Assembly: GCA_002428015.1 (NCBI GenBank) | Contig: DIZW01000073.1 | Coordinates: forward strand, 7,632 to 71,631 | DNA: 64,000 nt | DNA from: Oxalobacteraceae bacterium UBA6018 | GTDB lineage: Bacteria; Pseudomonadota; Gammaproteobacteria; Burkholderiales; Burkholderiaceae_D | Reading direction: 5' to 3' | Shown here: piece after piece, positions 61,493 to 64,000 of the stretch | Position numbering within the stretch: the stretch's first letter is position 1 | How the letters are laid out: the number at the start of each line of letters is the position of its first letter | The notes under the pieces: generated by a model | The model's database searches: none | Seen by the model: only the letters and a program-made list of their open reading frames with translations | Told to the model about the DNA's origin: nothing | Made by a program: the position numbers and the translations under genes

Positions 61493-62591
61493 GTGTGTGC
61501 AGATCCGCTTCCACCATTCTTACCCGCGCCGCAAGCGCGCACATCAATTCGTAGCCGATCGTCCCGGCGGCCTCGGCCACCGTGTCGATCGGCAAGCCAT
61601 CGCCCCACAATACCACCCGGCTGCCCACCCGCGCGCCGGCGATCGCGCTCAGGTCCACCGCCAGCATGTCCATCGACACCCGCCCCACCAGCCCGGTCGC
61701 GACGCCGTCCACCAGCACCGGGGTGCCGTGCGGCGCGTGACGCGGGTAGCCGTCCGCGTAGCCGCAGGCCACCACCCCGATCGTCATCGGCCCTTCGGCC
61801 ACGAAGCGGCTGCCGTAGCCGACCGTGTCGCCGGCCACGATGTGCTGGATGCCGATGATGGCGCTGGCCAGGGTCATGGCCGGCAGCAGGCCGAACTCGG
61901 CGGCGCTGCGCCCGCCCGGGGTGCCGCCGTAGAGCATGATGCCGGGGCGCACCCAGTCGCCGTCGAGCAAGGAGGCCAGTTGTTCATGCTGCAGCACGCC
62001 GCCGGAATTGCACACGCTGCGCGGCCCCGCGATGGCGCCGGCGCCGGCCGCAAAATGCGCCATCTGTTCGCGCACCGGCAAGCGCGGATGGCCGAGCTCG
62101 TCCGCGTTGGCGAAATGGGTCATCAGCGCAATCTCGCCCACCTGCGGCAGGGCGCGCAGGCGCGCATGGGCCGCGCCGAACGCGGCGGGCGTGAAGCCGA
62201 GCCGGTTCATGCCGGTGTTCATTTTCAAATGCACATCGACGGGGCCGGCCAGGCGCGCCTGCGCGATCAGCGCGATCTGCTCCTCGGTGTGCACGGCGAT
62301 GTTCAAGCCAAGCTCGGCCGCCAGGGCCAGGTCGGCCGCATCGAATATGCCTTCGAGCAGGAGAATCGGCTTGGTCCAGCCCAGCGCGCGCAAACGCTGG
62401 GCCTTGTCGAACTCGATCAGCGCCAGGCCATCGGCATCGGCGAAGGCGCGCATGGCACGCTCCAGCCCGTGGCCATAGGCATCGGCCTTGACCACGGCCC
62501 ACACCTTCGAGCGCGGGGCGCAGGCGCGCGCGCGGGCCAGATTGTGGCGCAGCGCGTCGAGATGGATGATGGCGGTCAGCGGCCTTGGCAT
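61485..62591 (-). CDS. alr: Alanine racemase
   Basis: 368 residues. Converts L- to D-alanine for peptidoglycan with PLP bound at Lys35 in WAVVKADAYGHG; MLYGG and VGYGSRF (catalytic Tyr) are typical, and NTGMNRLGF follows. Barrel N-terminal domain and C-terminal beta domain are of normal length. Start ATG 62591 fits. It is divergent from lplT with 127 bases between and overlaps radA by 8, a conserved neighbourhood in betaproteobacteria. Confidence 0.96.
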   Translation of the reverse strand: MPRPLTAIIHLDALRHNLARARACAPRSKVWAVVKADAYGHGLERAMRAFADADGLALIEFDKAQRLRALGWTKPILLLEGIFDAADLALAAELGLNIAVHTEEQIALIAQARLAGPVDVHLKMNTGMNRLGFTPAAFGAAHARLRALPQVGEIALMTHFANADELGHPRLPVREQMAHFAAGAGAIAGPRSVCNSGGVLQHEQLASLLDGDWVRPGIMLYGGTPGGRSAAEFGLLPAMTLASAIIGIQHIVAGDTVGYGSRFVAEGPMTIGVVACGYADGYPRHAPHGTPVLVDGVATGLVGRVSMDMLAVDLSAIAGARVGSRVVLWGDGLPIDTVAEAAGTIGYELMCALAARVRMVEADLHTHG

Positions 62592-62718
62592 AGGGAAAAT
62601 CGGCGATGGGTGGAGCCGCTATTTTACCGGACGCGGCCTGTTCGGGAGCGGCCAATTCTTTGGGATCGCGTTCATTCATGGTATAAAGCAACCCACACAA
62701 GCTTTTAGATCTTCTCGA

Positions 62719-63981
62719 ATGAATCGTGGTTTCTACACCATCATGGCGGCGCAGTTCTTCTCGTCGCTGGCGGACAACGCACTGCTCTTCGTGGCGATCG
62801 ACATGCTGACGTCGATGAACGCACCGGCCTCGTTGACGCCGCTGCTCAAGCTGTCGTTTGTGTTGTTCTACGTGCTGCTGGCCGCCTTCGTCGGCGCGTT
62901 CGCCGATGCTCTGCCAAAAGGCAAGGTGATGTTCATCGCCAACCTGATCAAAGTGGCCGGCTGCACCCTGATTTTCTTCCACGTCCATCCCCTGCTCGCC
63001 TACGCCGTGGTCGGCTTCGGCGCGGCCGTGTATTCGCCGGCCAAGTACGGCATCCTGACCGAACTGCTGCCGCCCGAAAAGCTCGTCGCGGCCAACGGCT
63101 GGATCGAGGGCTTGACCGTGATGTCGATCATCCTCGGCACCGTCATGGGCGGCGCCCTGGTCAGCGCGCGCATCTCGGCCATTCTGCTGGCGATCGACCT
63201 GCCCTTCATCGACACCGGCATCGACACCACCACCGAAGCGGCCCTGTGCGTGGTGGTGGTGGTGTACCTGCTGGCGACGCTGTTCAACCTGCGCATTCCC
63301 GACACCGGGGCCACCTACCCCCACCAGGAGCGCAATCCGGCCAAGCTGATCGTCGATTTCGCCAACTGCTCGGCCACGCTGTGGAAAGACAAGCTGGGCC
63401 AGATCTCGCTGGCCGTGACGACCCTGTTCTGGGGCGCCGGCGCCACCTTGCAGCTGATCGTGCTCAAGTGGGCGGAAAAGTCCCTGCAGATGCCCTTCGA
63501 TAAGGCCACCAGCCTGGTCGGCGTCGTGGCCGTCGGCGTGGCGCTGGGCGCGGCCGCGTCGGCGCGCCTGGTGCCGCTGAAAAAATCGCTGACCGTCATT
63601 CCCCTCGGGATCTTGATGGGCGTGATCGTGATGAGCATGACCATGGTCCATTCGGTGCTGCTGGCCTATCCCCTGCTGGTGCTGATCGGCGTGCTGTCGG
63701 GCTTTTTCGTGGTGCCGATGAATGCGCTGCTGCAACACCGCGGCCACGTGCTGATGAGCGCGGGGCACTCCATCGCCGTGCAGAACTTCAACGAAAACCT
63801 GTCGATCCTGACCATGCTGGCCGTGTACGCGATCATGATTTCGCTCAACCTTGAGCTGAACGCGATCATCGTGATGTTCGGCCTGTCCGTGGCGGGCATC
63901 ATGTACCTGATCATGCGCAAGCACGCCGCCAACCAGCGCGAGCACGATTCGCTCGCCCTCATCGGCGAGCACAAGCACTAG
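62719..63981 (+). CDS. lplT: Lysophospholipid transporter LplT
   Basis: 420 residues with about twelve membrane helices, MFS fold. It moves lysophospholipids from the outer to the inner leaflet of the inner membrane for re-acylation. N-terminal MNRGFYTIMAAQFFSSLADN and VGFGAAVYSPAKYGILTELL are LplT hallmarks. Start ATG 62719 gives the family start; upstream frame is rejected. No acyltransferase (aas) is fused or adjacent here. The alr/radA genes diverge upstream, as seen in other Burkholderiales. Ends 19 bases before the window end. Confidence 0.93.
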   Translation: MNRGFYTIMAAQFFSSLADNALLFVAIDMLTSMNAPASLTPLLKLSFVLFYVLLAAFVGAFADALPKGKVMFIANLIKVAGCTLIFFHVHPLLAYAVVGFGAAVYSPAKYGILTELLPPEKLVAANGWIEGLTVMSIILGTVMGGALVSARISAILLAIDLPFIDTGIDTTTEAALCVVVVVYLLATLFNLRIPDTGATYPHQERNPAKLIVDFANCSATLWKDKLGQISLAVTTLFWGAGATLQLIVLKWAEKSLQMPFDKATSLVGVVAVGVALGAAASARLVPLKKSLTVIPLGILMGVIVMSMTMVHSVLLAYPLLVLIGVLSGFFVVPMNALLQHRGHVLMSAGHSIAVQNFNENLSILTMLAVYAIMISLNLELNAIIVMFGLSVAGIMYLIMRKHAANQREHDSLALIGEHKH

Positions 63982-64000
63982 GGAAGCACTGATTAATTAG

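Overview
The window is a GC-rich chromosomal segment that looks like a betaproteobacterium of the Oxalobacteraceae (Massilia/Telluria/Duganella-like). The support is the gene order secG - tRNA-Leu - nuoA-N - DUF2818, a PEP-CTERM protein, a phasin, a DUF535 protein and overall codon use. No 16S rRNA lies in the window, so the family-level assignment is inference. There is no plasmid or prophage backbone; mobile DNA is limited to two remnants, an IS66 slice at the left edge and a truncated Tn7-like (TnsB-type) transposase near 16.2-17.0 kb.

Layout. 0-0.9 kb: IS66 transposase slice butted against the tail of a TonB-dependent receptor. 0.9-4.1 kb (minus): an HDOD protein overlapping a PAS-PAS-GGDEF-EAL phosphodiesterase. 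4.1-6.9 kb: a split LprI-type gene in atypically AT-rich DNA, small lipoproteins and a beta-lactamase-fold serine hydrolase. 6.9-9.4 kb: LysR/pirin divergent pair and ribA. 9.5-13.6 kb: a four-gene overlapping cluster (exported trypsin-like protease, FHA-membrane protein, LytS-type kinase, LytTR response regulator), the best candidate for a little-described signalling system. 13.9-25 kb: accessory metabolism and transport (acyltransferase, phasin, FMN reductase, LysR with an NAD(P)-binding protein, DUF535, an ABC/GntR module with its own palindromic operator, an MFS exporter).

25.2-45.5 kb is a long minus-strand block: quinone oxidoreductase, tpiA, secG, tRNA-Leu(GAG), all 14 subunits of respiratory complex I (nuoA-N), DUF2818, a Nudix hydrolase, an exported HExxH protein and the isoprenoid genes ispD and ispF. 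Most neighbours overlap or are separated by a few bases, so long transcripts are likely. 45.7-49.6 kb: PEP-CTERM protein, GMC oxidoreductase, GlcG-like protein and patatin lipoprotein.

49.9-59.3 kb is a phosphate regulon: pstS-pstC-pstA-pstB-phoU-phoB-phoR (minus) divergent from ppk-sixA (plus), with Pho-box-like repeats on both sides of the shared intergenic region. Uptake (Pst), sensing (PhoR/PhoB/PhoU) and polyphosphate storage (Ppk) are therefore physically linked. 59.7-64 kb: PilZ protein, radA, alr and divergent lplT.

Between genes there are several undescribed-looking repeats: a 31-bp tandem repeat beside ispF, a ~13-bp repeat before the GMC gene, a ~41-bp repeat whose units resemble the stop-codon end of phoR, and an 89-bp nested palindrome between convergent genes. 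All coordinates and motifs were read by eye; no database search was possible.
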